Positions 9,219 to 18,371 of a stretch of 36,938 nucleotides of DNA are shown here, one piece after another. Source of the DNA: Bacteroidales bacterium (GTDB taxonomy: Bacteria > Bacteroidota > Bacteroidia > Bacteroidales > UBA10428); contig JAFGTR010000165.1 in NCBI GenBank assembly GCA_016934055.1, positions 1 to 36,938 on the forward strand, given 5' to 3'. The notes under the pieces were generated by a model, which ran no database searches, was not told where the DNA came from, and was given only the letters and a program-made list of their open reading frames with translations. The translations under genes and the position numbers were made by a program. The stretch's first letter is position 1; every line of letters starts with the position of its first letter.

Positions 9219-11504
9219 TTAGTGGATAAACAGCAGTTTGGTAACAAATGTCTGGCTGCCATCATCATTTGAACAAAACACAAGATATACACCTGTGCCC
9301 ACTTTTTGTCCGCTGAAATTTTTCCCGTTCCAGATAGCCTGACCGCCAAAAGCATTCGTTTCATATACCAGATTCCCGCTTATATCAGTGATTTTCACAT
9401 TCACATTTTCTACCAGACCTGTAATGGTAATATCACCATCATAATTTTCCCTTACAGGATTCGGAAAAACATAAGCATTTGAAAAATCCTCACTGCCTTC
9501 AGTTGACTGACCCATGAAAGAAAATATACCTTTGTCGGTACCAAAAAACACCTCACCATTGGTATGATTAATGGCAATGCTGTTGATATTATCTGAAGGC
9601 AGGGGACTATTGGCTGCTGTGAAATGAAGAAGCTCTTCTTTACCGTCTGCCGACACCAGGAAAACGCCTGAGTTTTCTGTTCCCAGCCATTTCCGGTTTC
9701 CACCATCGACAGCTATTGCCGTAATTTTCTCTGTTGCCAGCAAAAGGTCAGCATTTGGTGTTCCGTCGTTACGCGGAATGGGAGGCTGATAACCGGTGAT
9801 GACGTTTTCATTGAAAATATCTGTCGGATTGTAATATATTACTGGTCCTTTGCTTGTCCCCACCCAAATGTTTCCTTCCCTGTCCTCTGCAACAGAAAAA
9901 ATATGGTTAAATACGTCATCTTCCTGATTTTTAACAATGAAAAACCTTTCATAGACTTCACCCTGATCACCAAGGGAAAAAACTAAAATACCGTCTACGT
10001 CAAGCACTAACCATTGCTGATTAAAAGTTGTTGGTAATATATCCCCAATAAGCGTACCCAGGCCAAAACCAGGAAAATCGAATTCTATTTTCTTCCATTT
10101 TTTATCCTTTCCGACAAAATAAACGGGATGGTCGCTCAAGCTTGTTGATATCCATAAGTTTCCTGAAGGATCAAAATTTAAACCGGATACGTTGACATAG
10201 CCATGTCCAAATCCCGGTACGGGTTCAAGAATACTGTTGGTTTCATCAAATATATCCACCAGGTTTCCATCCTGAAACTCAACAATGCCATAACCCAGTG
10301 ATCCGCCATAAACATGTCCCGGATCAAACGGATCAATAGCAACCTCCGAAATGTTGTAAAATCCGTTAAGGCCTTGCAGTATTTTGTAATTGTAGCTCTT
10401 CCAATTTTCATCAGCAAAGCTGTAAGCTCCTTTACCTGCCCAGCGTGTCGACAGGTTACCACCCCCTGCCCACAATATGCCTGATTCAATGGCAATATCA
10501 CCAACATCCCTGTAGGCAGGACCGTTTGGAGTTATATAAGTGTTCCCCGCCGGCTCCGCTTTTCCCAATCCATTTTCCGGATCAGCAAACCAAATCTGAT
10601 TGTTTTTATCAATTAAAGCATGCCTGCATCTGTAAGAGGCAAAAACTGTAAAATGTGTCTCATTTTCATCATATATATCTGTGCGGTAATCAGACGAAAA
10701 AATCAGATATTGCGGTTGACGTATAATAAAATTCACATGACCTGTATAGGGGAGTTCCCAATTTTTCCATCCTGATTCATCAATGGTGATGATATTATCC
10801 ATTGTGGTAACTTCATTCCTGTAATGCGTAAACAGCTTACCATTAAAAAACACAAGGTGACGGTATTCAGCTGAAACTTCAGGTAATTCAGTCAGACGGC
10901 TCCAGGCATTGTAATCCACCAGGTTGGGATCAGCATAAGCAGCCTTGTATATGCCTTCACTGGTTGCAGCATAAAGATATGTTCCGTCAAAAGCAATATC
11001 ATTAACCGTGATCTGTGTTCCGCCCGGCCCGAACAAATAGGTATCCTTAATCAGAATTCTTTTCATGTCCACCATCATCATACCAAATCCGCAGGCAAGG
11101 AAGGCATAATCCTCAATAAAAAGAACACTGTTAACAGATTTATCCCCGGTAAATGTTTTTATCATCAAGTCAGGCAGGTTATAAATGGAATCGTTTCGTA
11201 TCAGATCAAGATTACCGTTCTTATAAGCGACCAAAAGCGTTTTTGTATTTTCGGAGTAAGCGATGGTGCTGATGTCAATATCCGACAGGCCATTGACTTT
11301 TGAGTATCGCTGAATGCTGTTATCAAAGGTGTTATATGAAAACATACCTCCGGTTGTGGCACAATATATCTTTTCATCGATTTCAGCAATTCTTATTCCG
11401 CCGGAATAAGGTAAATGGTCACGCCATGTTCCGTTAGGAATCTGAGCAACAGCATTTAAACCATACAATAAAACAAAAAGCAGAAATAATAAGATTCGGC
11501 CCAT
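9219..11504 (-). CDS. porZ: PorZ-like type IX secretion beta-propeller protein with C-terminal sorting domain
   Basis: This 761-residue exported protein has a signal peptide (MGRILLFLLFVLLYGLNAVAQ, cleavage likely after AVA) and then PNGTWRDHLPY, typical of PorZ. Two beta-propeller-like repeat regions follow, with many segments such as DREGNIWVGTSKGP and NHTNGEVFFGTDKGIFS. The C-terminal domain, about 677-761, begins YVFPNPVREN and ends GVYLVFCSNDDG...KLLF, a type A sorting domain. In Porphyromonas gingivalis, PorZ is part of the surface attachment complex with PorU, PorV and PorQ that processes type IX cargo. The position upstream of recO supports PorZ over a generic propeller protein. A perfect -7 box (TAACTTTG, minus strand, 11549-11542) lies about 38 bp upstream, but no good -33 box is visible. 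Confidence 0.87.
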   Translation of the reverse strand: MGRILLFLLFVLLYGLNAVAQIPNGTWRDHLPYSGGIRIAEIDEKIYCATTGGMFSYNTFDNSIQRYSKVNGLSDIDISTIAYSENTKTLLVAYKNGNLDLIRNDSIYNLPDLMIKTFTGDKSVNSVLFIEDYAFLACGFGMMMVDMKRILIKDTYLFGPGGTQITVNDIAFDGTYLYAATSEGIYKAAYADPNLVDYNAWSRLTELPEVSAEYRHLVFFNGKLFTHYRNEVTTMDNIITIDESGWKNWELPYTGHVNFIIRQPQYLIFSSDYRTDIYDENETHFTVFASYRCRHALIDKNNQIWFADPENGLGKAEPAGNTYITPNGPAYRDVGDIAIESGILWAGGGNLSTRWAGKGAYSFADENWKSYNYKILQGLNGFYNISEVAIDPFDPGHVYGGSLGYGIVEFQDGNLVDIFDETNSILEPVPGFGHGYVNVSGLNFDPSGNLWISTSLSDHPVYFVGKDKKWKKIEFDFPGFGLGTLIGDILPTTFNQQWLVLDVDGILVFSLGDQGEVYERFFIVKNQEDDVFNHIFSVAEDREGNIWVGTSKGPVIYYNPTDIFNENVITGYQPPIPRNDGTPNADLLLATEKITAIAVDGGNRKWLGTENSGVFLVSADGKEELLHFTAANSPLPSDNINSIAINHTNGEVFFGTDKGIFSFMGQSTEGSEDFSNAYVFPNPVRENYDGDITITGLVENVNVKITDISGNLVYETNAFGGQAIWNGKNFSGQKVGTGVYLVFCSNDDGSQTFVTKLLFIH

Positions 11505-11621
11505 AATTTAAAATTTACCTGATAAAAATACGAATAAACGCCAAAGTTATTGTTATGATCTCAATTTCTCTGCTTAAAGCAAAAAAGCCTGAGACATAAT
11601 CAGTACAAATCAGAGGTTTAT

Positions 11622-12200
11622 TTAACAACTGATTGCAAGAAAATCTGAAAGTTTACGGATTGCTGTGGCACGGTGGGATATCTTGTTTTTTTCTTCCAGG
11701 GATATTTCAGCAAAGGTTTTATTTAACCCTTCAGGTTGAAATATCGGATCATAACCAAATCCGGAATCACCTCTTTTTTTATACAGGATCATCCCTTCCA
11801 CAACCCCTTCGAATGTTAAAAGCTTATCATTGAGTATTAATGCTATAACAGTCCGGAACCTGGCTTTTCGGTTATGCTGGTTCCGCATAGCTGACAATAC
11901 TTTCCGGATGTTGTCTTCAAAATTACAGCTCTCACCGGCATAACGGGCAGAAAACACCCCGGGTTCTCCATTCAGGGCATCTATTTCAAGCCCTGTGTCA
12001 TCAGCAAAACAATTTATCCTATAATGATTATGGATAAATGATGCTTTCTGAACAGCATTATCTTTTATGGTTTTTCCTGTTTCAGGAATATCGCCTTCAA
12101 ATCCGATATCATGAAGGGTAACCAAGGTTATACGCCGATTCAGAGCATGCCGTATTTCCTTAACTTTATGAATGTTATTTGTGGCAAATAAAAGCTTCAT
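11622..12200 (-). CDS. rdgB: XTP/dITP pyrophosphatase (RdgB/HAM1 family)
   Basis: This 192-residue enzyme hydrolyses non-canonical purine nucleotides (XTP, dITP, ITP) to the monophosphate, keeping them out of DNA and RNA. The family motifs are all visible: an N-terminal TNNIHKVKE (7-15) that binds the triphosphate, the metal-binding DDTGLEIDAL (67-76), GVFSARYAG, FGYDPIF, and the C-terminal SHRATAIRKL beginning at about 175. Length is the family norm. It lies about 117 bp upstream of porZ on the same strand and may share transcripts with the porZ-recO pair. No unusual residues were seen. Confidence 0.95.
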   Translation of the reverse strand: MKLLFATNNIHKVKEIRHALNRRITLVTLHDIGFEGDIPETGKTIKDNAVQKASFIHNHYRINCFADDTGLEIDALNGEPGVFSARYAGESCNFEDNIRKVLSAMRNQHNRKARFRTVIALILNDKLLTFEGVVEGMILYKKRGDSGFGYDPIFQPEGLNKTFAEISLEEKNKISHRATAIRKLSDFLAISC

Positions 12201-12290
12201 ACCGCTGGTATAAATTAAGAGGTTATCTGAAAAGCAACAAACTCTTTACATAGAATAATGCGGTATGGAATACTTCAGGGAAAAAACAGA

Positions 12291-13127
12291 TCATCCTCCA
12301 CTTGCACTGAAACCACCTCCGATCTTAATCGGGCGTGGATTTATACAAATTACAGGTATTTTTTCACTGTTTGCAATAATATACTGTTCCTGCGGACCCA
12401 GCACATAATCAGCAAAGCCAATATCCCGGGTGGTCATAACCAGAATAGCATCGGCTTCAATCTGTTTGGCATGGGCAATGATTTCTTTCCCAAAGTCCAT
12501 TTCTCCTTCACTAACCTTTATTTCAAACCTGATGTTTTTTGTTGTAAAATACTTCGACAGGAAATATGTATTTGACTCGACACCCCGTTTGAAGTTTGAA
12601 TCTGTATATTTCGCTCTGATTGCAATAAATTTCGTATTAAATGTCCTTGAAAAGAAATGTGCCCATGTGATGCATTCCTTGACTTCCCTGCGATAGGAAA
12701 TAGGGATAATGATGTTTTTAAAAACTTCCGCTTTAGGCTCATCCTGAACAACGATAAACGGAGCCTTTGAACTGGCAATGACTTTTAAAGCCCAGCTTCC
12801 CAAAAGTTTTTGCATGCCTTTAATGCCATGTGTTCCCATCAACACCATCAGAGCATTGACCTCAGTAGCAACTTCTCCGATAGTATGAAAAATTGTTCCT
12901 TCACGGGCAATATAACGGAACTTAAGTGAGGTATCAGGAACAATCTCACGTACTTTTTCTTCCATTTTCTTCTCTGCATCCCCAATTTCACTATCCTTTT
13001 TTACAACATGCAGTAAAGCAATCTCACTTTTCAGGATATGGGACATATTAACGGCATGCTTCAGGGCAAAGAGGGATTTTTCAGTAAAATCCCATGTAAC
13101 CATAATCAGGTTCTTTTCTTGTTCCAT
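12291..13127 (-). CDS. Tandem universal stress protein (UspA family)
   Basis: This 278-residue cytoplasmic protein has two Usp domains, about 1-145 and 146-278. The first opens with NLIMVTWDFTEKSLFALKHA and ends with GTHGIKGMQKLLGSWALKVI, a nucleotide-binding glycine motif with one residue fewer than usual between the glycines. The second ends TTRDIGFADYVLGPQEQYII, where the glycine motif is largely lost, so only the first domain may bind ATP. The tail is a short glycine-rich stretch. Usp proteins modulate stress survival, but the specific role is unknown. The gene is transcribed leftward toward rdgB with a 90-bp gap, and is divergent from ilvE. Confidence 0.88.
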   Translation of the reverse strand: MEQEKNLIMVTWDFTEKSLFALKHAVNMSHILKSEIALLHVVKKDSEIGDAEKKMEEKVREIVPDTSLKFRYIAREGTIFHTIGEVATEVNALMVLMGTHGIKGMQKLLGSWALKVIASSKAPFIVVQDEPKAEVFKNIIIPISYRREVKECITWAHFFSRTFNTKFIAIRAKYTDSNFKRGVESNTYFLSKYFTTKNIRFEIKVSEGEMDFGKEIIAHAKQIEADAILVMTTRDIGFADYVLGPQEQYIIANSEKIPVICINPRPIKIGGGFSASGG

Positions 13128-13293
13128 GGTTAGGGTTTATTTATTTATAAAACTATGAATTTATTTTTTTATTTCAAATTGGAGTTATTAAAAGTAATAA
13201 AAATATCGATGAAAATATGCATTATCATTTATACTGAAGGCTTATTTGGATTTTCACACCTATTGTACGAAAAAAAAATAATGAAGTTACCTG

Positions 13294-13322
13294 TTGTGCA
13301 TAGCGGCAAATGATTAATTTTG
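13294..13322 (+). promoter_or_regulatory. Bacteroidota-type promoter candidate for ilvE
   Basis: The -7 box TAATTTTG at 13315-13322 matches TAnnTTTG exactly, and a TTG at 13294-13296 lies 18 bp upstream as a -33 element. Transcription would begin near 13329, about 20 bases before the ATG at 13350. The alternative in-frame TTG start at 13320 lies inside the -7 box, which argues against it. Confidence 0.5.
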
Positions 13323-13349
13323 AATGACAATGTAAAATTTGATTATAGC

Positions 13350-14369
13350 ATGGAAAATACAGACTGGAAACATCTTCCCTTTGCCTATATGAAAACCGAT
13401 TATAATGTCCGGTGCTATTGCAGGAATGGCCAATGGGGAGAACTCGAGATTTGTTCCTCGGCATATATCAATATGCATATGGCCGCAACTTGTCTGCATT
13501 ATGGCCAGGAAGCATTTGAAGGGCTGAAAGCATTCTGTGGAAAAGACGGCAGAATCAGGGTTTTTCGCTGGCGTGAAAATGCGAAAAGGATGTATAATAC
13601 AGCTATAGGTATTAAAATGGTCCCGGTACCGGAAGAGATTTTCGGACAGGCTGTTTTTTCAGTCATCAGACTGAACAAACGTTTTATTCCCCCTTACGGG
13701 CATGGTGCTTCCTTATACATTCGTCCGCTGCTTATAGGAACCGGTGCCGAAGTGGGTGTTAAACCTGCCAAAGACTATTTGTTTGTGGTATTTGTCACAC
13801 CTGTTGGTCCGTATTTCAAAGAAGGCTTCAAACCCGTGGATGTTATGATATGCCGGTCACATGACAGGGCAGCGCCATTAGGAACGGGAGCCATAAAAGT
13901 CGGTGGCAATTATGCTGCCAGTCTTACTTCACTTGAAATTGCGAATAAGAAAGGATATTCAACCACGCTTTATCTTGATGCAAAGGAAAAGAAATACATT
14001 GATGAGGCCGGTCCGGCCAATTTTTTTGGCATTAAAAAAAACATGTATATTACACCTGAATCGAAATCAATCCTGCCATCCATAACCAATATGAGTCTTA
14101 TGGATCTGGCCAGAAAAGAAGGTATGACTGTTGAAAAGAGACCTGTTCCTGTTGATGAGCTTAATACCTTTGATGAAGTTGGCGCATGTGGTACGGCAGC
14201 TGTCATTACCCCCATAAGAAAGATTGTTGATCCTGATCTGAATGTATTTTATGAATATTGCAAAGATGGTCATCCGGGCCCCGTATCAACCAGGCTTTAT
14301 AAACGTCTGACGGCCATACAGTATGGAGATGAGGAGGATCAGTTTCATTGGATTGATTATATTGAATAA
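13350..14369 (+). CDS. ilvE: Branched-chain amino acid aminotransferase
   Basis: This PLP-dependent class IV aminotransferase interconverts leucine, isoleucine and valine with their 2-oxo acids, using glutamate and 2-oxoglutarate. From the ATG at 13350 the protein has 339 residues, the usual length, and begins MENTDWKHLPFAYMKTDYNV, which matches Bacteroidota IlvE N-termini. An in-frame TTG at 13320 would add ten residues but overlaps a likely promoter. Key features are QEAFEGLKAF, the phosphate- and substrate-site region YIRPLLIGTGAEVGV, and the PLP lysine in GTGAIKVGGNYAAS (K183). C-terminal DEVGACGTAAVITP is also typical. It stands alone, divergent from the stress protein, with no other ilv or leu genes nearby. 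Confidence 0.93.
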   Translation: MENTDWKHLPFAYMKTDYNVRCYCRNGQWGELEICSSAYINMHMAATCLHYGQEAFEGLKAFCGKDGRIRVFRWRENAKRMYNTAIGIKMVPVPEEIFGQAVFSVIRLNKRFIPPYGHGASLYIRPLLIGTGAEVGVKPAKDYLFVVFVTPVGPYFKEGFKPVDVMICRSHDRAAPLGTGAIKVGGNYAASLTSLEIANKKGYSTTLYLDAKEKKYIDEAGPANFFGIKKNMYITPESKSILPSITNMSLMDLARKEGMTVEKRPVPVDELNTFDEVGACGTAAVITPIRKIVDPDLNVFYEYCKDGHPGPVSTRLYKRLTAIQYGDEEDQFHWIDYIE

Positions 14370-14412
14370 CACGGAAACGCCTCCCTGTTGCGGAAGACTG
14401 ATTATCTTCTTC

Positions 14413-14490
14413 CCGTCTTTATTCTTTAATCTTTTGTCTTTAATCTTGCTTCTTGATTCTTGGCTCTTGATTCTTGGTTCTACATTCTTT
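14413..14490 (+). repeat. Simple-sequence intergenic tract, copy 1 (TCTT-rich, 14-bp period)
   Basis: A pyrimidine-rich tract lies between the convergent ilvE and queA genes. TCTTGATTCTTGG occurs exactly at 14451-14463 and again at 14465-14477, and is preceded by two CTTTAATCTT units. Related tracts lie at 28216-28252 and, inverted, at 29710-29758. Tracts like this recur in intergenic DNA of many Bacteroidota; no function is established by the sequence. Confidence 0.65.
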
Positions 14491-14507
14491 ATACAGCTCA
14501 ACATAAC

Positions 14508-15560
14508 TCATATAATCAACATGGCATCGCCATATGTTCCGAACCTGTACTTTTCCTTTATGGCTATTTTATAAGATTCGAATAAAAAGTCAAAGCCGGC
14601 AAATGCTGAAACCATCATTAACAAAGTTGATAACGGCAGATGAAAATTCGAAACCATGCATGTCGGAACGCTGAATTCATAAGGTGGAAATATAAACTTA
14701 TTGGTCCATCCGTCAAATGGTTTTAAATGTCCCATGGTTGACACAGAGCTTTCCAGGGTTCTTAAAACGGTGGTGCCAACAGCACATACCTGTTTTTTAT
14801 TATCCTTTGCCCTGTTCACTATTCCGGCCGCATCTTCAGATATAATAATCCGTTCCGAATCCATTTTATGTTTGGTAAGATCTTCAACATCAACGGTTCT
14901 GAAATTTCCAAGTCCAACATGAAGTGTGATTTCTGCAAATTTAATGCCTTTAATCTCAAGCCTTTTAATAAGTTCACGGCTAAAATGAAGCCCCGCAGTA
15001 GGTGCTGCTACAGCTCCTTCATGTTTTGCAAAAATTGTCTGATATCGTTCTCTGTCTTCCGATTGCACGGCTCTTTTAATAAACTTCGGGAGTGGAGTTT
15101 CTCCCAGCCTGTACAAGGTTTTTTTAAATTCTTCATAATCCCCGTCGAACAAAAACCTTAAGGTGCGACCCCGTGATGTTGTATTATCAATGACTTCTGC
15201 AACAAGAGAATCATCATTATCACCAAAATAAAGCTTATTGCCAATCCTTATCTTTCTGGCCGGATCAACCAGAACATCCCACAACCTCTGTTCACGGTTA
15301 AGTTCCCTCAGCAAAAAAACTTCGATTTCCGCTCCGGTCTTTTCCTTATTCCCGTATAAACGCGCAGGAAAAACTTTAGTATTGTTAACCACCATGACAT
15401 CCTCCTCACCAAAGTAATTCAGTATATCTTTAAAAACGCAGTGCTGAATTTTGCCCGTCTGCCTGTTTAAAACCATTAACCGCGATTCATCTCTTTTTTC
15501 AGCAGGATATTTGGCTATAAGCTCCTCCGGCAAATTGTATTTATACTGTGATAATTTCAT
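14508..15560 (-). CDS. queA: S-adenosylmethionine:tRNA ribosyltransferase-isomerase
   Basis: QueA transfers and isomerises the ribose of SAM onto 7-aminomethyl-7-deazaguanine at tRNA position 34, giving epoxyqueuosine. The 350-residue protein has the family's start ([20 protein letters not shown]), [14 protein letters not shown], the central [15 protein letters not shown], the [10 protein letters not shown] motif, [11 protein letters not shown] and the C-terminal [12 protein letters not shown]. It is complete. It is the last gene of a leftward cluster after truB (63-bp gap), an order commonly conserved in Bacteroidota. A -7-like TAATTTTG lies on the minus strand at 15587-15580, so queA may also have its own promoter, though a -33 box is not apparent. 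Confidence 0.96.
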   Translation of the reverse strand: MKLSQYKYNLPEELIAKYPAEKRDESRLMVLNRQTGKIQHCVFKDILNYFGEEDVMVVNNTKVFPARLYGNKEKTGAEIEVFLLRELNREQRLWDVLVDPARKIRIGNKLYFGDNDDSLVAEVIDNTTSRGRTLRFLFDGDYEEFKKTLYRLGETPLPKFIKRAVQSEDRERYQTIFAKHEGAVAAPTAGLHFSRELIKRLEIKGIKFAEITLHVGLGNFRTVDVEDLTKHKMDSERIIISEDAAGIVNRAKDNKKQVCAVGTTVLRTLESSVSTMGHLKPFDGWTNKFIFPPYEFSVPTCMVSNFHLPLSTLLMMVSAFAGFDFLFESYKIAIKEKYRFGTYGDAMLII

Positions 15561-15623
15561 GGAATAATGATATATACTTCAAAATTATATATTCGACGCT
15601 TTTACGTATAAAAGAAAAAAAAG

Positions 15624-16307
15624 TTACAAAAAAACTAAATTTCTTTCAAATTCTTCAACAGTCATGGCATTTTCAATATCGTAATCTCCTATTTTTTTCC
15701 TTTCAAGACTGGTCATATAAGCTCCCGAATGCAATGATTTTCCAATATCTCTGGCAAGTGCACGTATATAAGTGCCCTTGCTGCATACAATCCTGAGGCT
15801 TATATAAGGAGGATCAAATCTCAACATCTCCAGTGTATTAATAATTATTTTTTTACCTGACAGTTTAACATTTTTACCTTTTCTTGCATAATCATAAGCC
15901 CTTATACCATTAATGTACTTGGCTGAATAAACAGGAGGCACCTGGATTGTTTCTCCCAGGTATTCTTTTAATACACTATTAACCATTTCTTCAGTAATAT
16001 GTTCAAAAGAGAAATACGCATCAACCTCTGTTTCAAGATCAAACGACGGGGTTGTGGTCCCCAGTTTCAGTGTTGTATGGTATTCTTTGAACATTTCCTG
16101 ATAACGCGCAATATTCTTTGTTTCCCTGCCCGTGCATATTATAACAAGTCCGGTTGCCAGTGGATCAAGTGTTCCGGCATGCCCGACCTTTATTTTTTTA
16201 ACCTTGATCTTATGTTTAATAATAAACCTTACTTTGTTCACCAGCTGAAAAGAAGTCCATCCGTATGGCTTGTTGAACAAAAGTACCTCTCCGTTTAAAA
16301 AATCCAT
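15624..16307 (-). CDS. truB: tRNA pseudouridine-55 synthase
   Basis: TruB converts U55 in the T-loop of tRNAs to pseudouridine. The 227-residue protein begins with LLFNKPYGWTSF and has the catalytic aspartate in GHAGTLDPLATG (D48). Next come the tyrosine-containing QVPPVYSAKYINGIRAYDYAR block and KGTYIRALARDIG. It ends soon after the catalytic domain without a PUA domain, as is common in this phylum, so the short length is normal. Its start lies 2 bp after the uppP stop, so translational coupling is likely. Confidence 0.96.
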   Translation of the reverse strand: MDFLNGEVLLFNKPYGWTSFQLVNKVRFIIKHKIKVKKIKVGHAGTLDPLATGLVIICTGRETKNIARYQEMFKEYHTTLKLGTTTPSFDLETEVDAYFSFEHITEEMVNSVLKEYLGETIQVPPVYSAKYINGIRAYDYARKGKNVKLSGKKIIINTLEMLRFDPPYISLRIVCSKGTYIRALARDIGKSLHSGAYMTSLERKKIGDYDIENAMTVEEFERNLVFL

Positions 16308-16309
16308 TG

Positions 16310-17083
16310 TTACAAAGCAATTTTGCCGGCAATGATCAGCAAAATAATGACTGCTCCGGCCAGTATTCTGTACCAGCCAAATATTTTAAAACCATTATTT
16401 GTCAGATAATAAATGAAACTGCGGATGGCAATCAAAGCAACGATGAAGGCTATAATATTTCCGAATATCAGGATGCCAACATTATCAAAGTTCAACGCAT
16501 CATAACCCTTGTATAATTTGTATGCTGACGCTGCAAACATGGTGGGAACAGCAAGGAAAAACGAAAACTCCGCAGCATTTTGCCGGTTCAGCTTTTCCAC
16601 CATTCCGCCAATTATGGTTGCAGCTGAACGCGAAACACCGGGAATCATGGCGATTACTTGAAAAAGCCCTATCTTAAAAGCTTTCGGATAAGTTATCTCC
16701 TGGTTTTCATGCACATTGATGAACCATTTATCCACAAACAAAAGAACCACACCGCCAATGATCAAAGAACAGGCTACAATGAAGGCACTATCCAGTAACT
16801 TGTCAATATAATCCCCTATCAGGAGGCCAAATACAGCTGCGGGTATAAAAGCAACAAAAAGCTTATAGTAAAACACAAGGGATTTAAAAAAACGTTTCCT
16901 GTACAAAACAACCACCGATAGAATTGCTCCAAACTGAATATTAACAATGAACATATTGATAAATTCACTGTCCTGCATCCCCAGAATCTCTTTGGTAACA
17001 ATCATATGCCCTGTTGAAGAAATGGGCAGGAATTCTGTAATGCCTTCGACTATGGCTATGATAAGTGCTTCAAACCAACTCAT
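16310..17083 (-). CDS. uppP: Undecaprenyl-diphosphatase (UppP/BacA)
   Basis: This 257-residue inner-membrane phosphatase recycles undecaprenyl diphosphate to the monophosphate, the lipid carrier for peptidoglycan and other envelope glycans. The BacA family signatures are intact: EGITEFLPISSTGH (13-26), with the acidic and serine/threonine residues of the active site, and PGVSRSAAT (148-156), with the essential arginine. About seven or eight hydrophobic helices are visible. It sits between DUF3098 (9-bp gap) and truB (2-bp gap) in one compact leftward operon. Confidence 0.96.
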   Translation of the reverse strand: MSWFEALIIAIVEGITEFLPISSTGHMIVTKEILGMQDSEFINMFIVNIQFGAILSVVVLYRKRFFKSLVFYYKLFVAFIPAAVFGLLIGDYIDKLLDSAFIVACSLIIGGVVLLFVDKWFINVHENQEITYPKAFKIGLFQVIAMIPGVSRSAATIIGGMVEKLNRQNAAEFSFFLAVPTMFAASAYKLYKGYDALNFDNVGILIFGNIIAFIVALIAIRSFIYYLTNNGFKIFGWYRILAGAVIILLIIAGKIAL

Positions 17084-17092
17084 TACCCTGTA

Positions 17093-17362
17093 CTAATCCT
17101 CTTTTGGTTTTTTCATAATAGCCCATATTTCGAATATAAAACCTGCCAGAACAACCAATGGGGCAAGTGTAATCCGGCGAAAACTGAAAATTTCGTCCTT
17201 ATTAAAAACATTTGGATCATCAGATTTTCCACCTATCATCAGCAAAAAACCCACGATAATAACAACAAATCCGATAATCAGCAGTTTATAGTTTTCTTTT
17301 CCAAGGGCAAAGCCGGCTTTATTGATTGTTTCCTCTTTTTTTGATGCCATAATATTTAACAT
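17093..17362 (-). CDS. DUF3098 small membrane protein
   Basis: This 89-residue protein has two hydrophobic helices, LLIIGFVVIIVGFLLMIGG and LAPLVVLAGFIFEIWAIM, separated by a short polar region with NVFNKDEIFSFRRITLAP. The pattern matches DUF3098, a family usually found between ftsX and uppP in Bacteroidota. The function is unknown; position suggests an envelope or division role. Its ATG shares one base with the ftsX stop codon (TAATG arrangement), supporting coupled translation and this start, although a second ATG four codons in (MASKKEE) is also possible. Confidence 0.85.
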   Translation of the reverse strand: MLNIMASKKEETINKAGFALGKENYKLLIIGFVVIIVGFLLMIGGKSDDPNVFNKDEIFSFRRITLAPLVVLAGFIFEIWAIMKKPKED

Positions 17363-18237
17363 TAGGAATATAATTCATCGGTTGTCATGGTCAGATACCG
17401 GTTCACAGCCAGCCTGGCAGAAATTAAAGCCAGCATGACACCAATAACAATGACCAGTGAAAACAGAATACCTGAAATACGGTAATCCTTCAGACTAAAG
17501 AGACCTTCCAGCTGACGCTCAGCAACAATCATAGTGCCTATCAGCAATCCTATGGCAATAAAGGCCGATAAAATACCCTGATACAGGCTGTTGTATAAAA
17601 ACGGCCTTCTGATCACAGTTGACTGAGCTCCCACCAGCTGCATGGTCCGTATTATAAAACGCTTGGCATATACTGACAGGCGTATTGTGTTGTTGATTAA
17701 AGTAAGCGCAATCAGAAAGAGCAAAAGACTGAAAGCTAAAATGGTGATACTTATTCTTCTGATGTTATTGTTGACTTTATAAATCAAATCTTTCTGATAA
17801 ACTACATCTCTTACCCCATTGTAGTTTAGTATATCCTTTTCAATTACTTCAATGCTGTCAGTGTTGGCAAAAGGCGCATATAATTTAACGTCAATAGAGG
17901 CCGGCAAAGGATTGAATCCGAGAAAATCCTCAAAATCCTCGCCCCATTCTTCCTGAAAGTCCCTGATAGCTTTCTCTTTTGTTATATACCGGGTTTCTTT
18001 TACAAAATGTTTTGCGTCCAGTATTTTTTGCAATCCGAAAATTTCAACCTCCTTGATGTCATCGTTCAGAAATATGCTGAATCCGATATTTTCCTTTACA
18101 TAATCCGACAGCTTTTTGGTGTTGAGCAACAGCAATCCGATCAGACCCAACATATAAAGCACCAGGGAAATACTGATGACCGACGTGATATAAGACGCTC
18201 TCAAACGCCGACGTATGACATTGTCCTTTTTTTGCAT
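17362..18237 (-). CDS. ftsX: Cell division permease-like protein FtsX
   Basis: FtsX is the membrane subunit of the FtsEX complex, which couples ATP hydrolysis by FtsE to activation of septal peptidoglycan hydrolases. From the ATG at 18237 the protein is 291 residues, the normal size, starting MQKKDNVIRRRLRASYITSV. Layout: one N-terminal membrane helix, an extracytoplasmic domain (FSIFLNDDIKEVE to NGVRDVVYQKDLI), then three helices with the conserved RTMQLVGAQSTVIRRPFLYNS block. An in-frame upstream ATG at 18375 would add 46 atypical residues and overlap the pbpC stop, so it is not chosen. No ftsE is present in the window, which is usual in this phylum. Confidence 0.93.
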   Translation of the reverse strand: MQKKDNVIRRRLRASYITSVISISLVLYMLGLIGLLLLNTKKLSDYVKENIGFSIFLNDDIKEVEIFGLQKILDAKHFVKETRYITKEKAIRDFQEEWGEDFEDFLGFNPLPASIDVKLYAPFANTDSIEVIEKDILNYNGVRDVVYQKDLIYKVNNNIRRISITILAFSLLLFLIALTLINNTIRLSVYAKRFIIRTMQLVGAQSTVIRRPFLYNSLYQGILSAFIAIGLLIGTMIVAERQLEGLFSLKDYRISGILFSLVIVIGVMLALISARLAVNRYLTMTTDELYS

Positions 18238-18371
18238 CAGGAAGTCTGATTTGGACGGTAAATATATAAATAAAATGCCGATTCCGGCCGGCTTAGTGTC
18301 GTTAAAAATCGTTAAGTTATGATTCGCATCATCCCTTTTAATGCTTTTTGTATAACATGAAATGGATACAA

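Noticed and set aside
10178..10507. A 109-codon minus-strand frame
   Set aside because: It is in another frame inside porZ, whose propeller repeats are continuous across it.
18293..18325. A possible solo end of the 3590-3690 element
   Set aside because: Only a short TGTCGTTAA string is shared; this is too little to claim homology.
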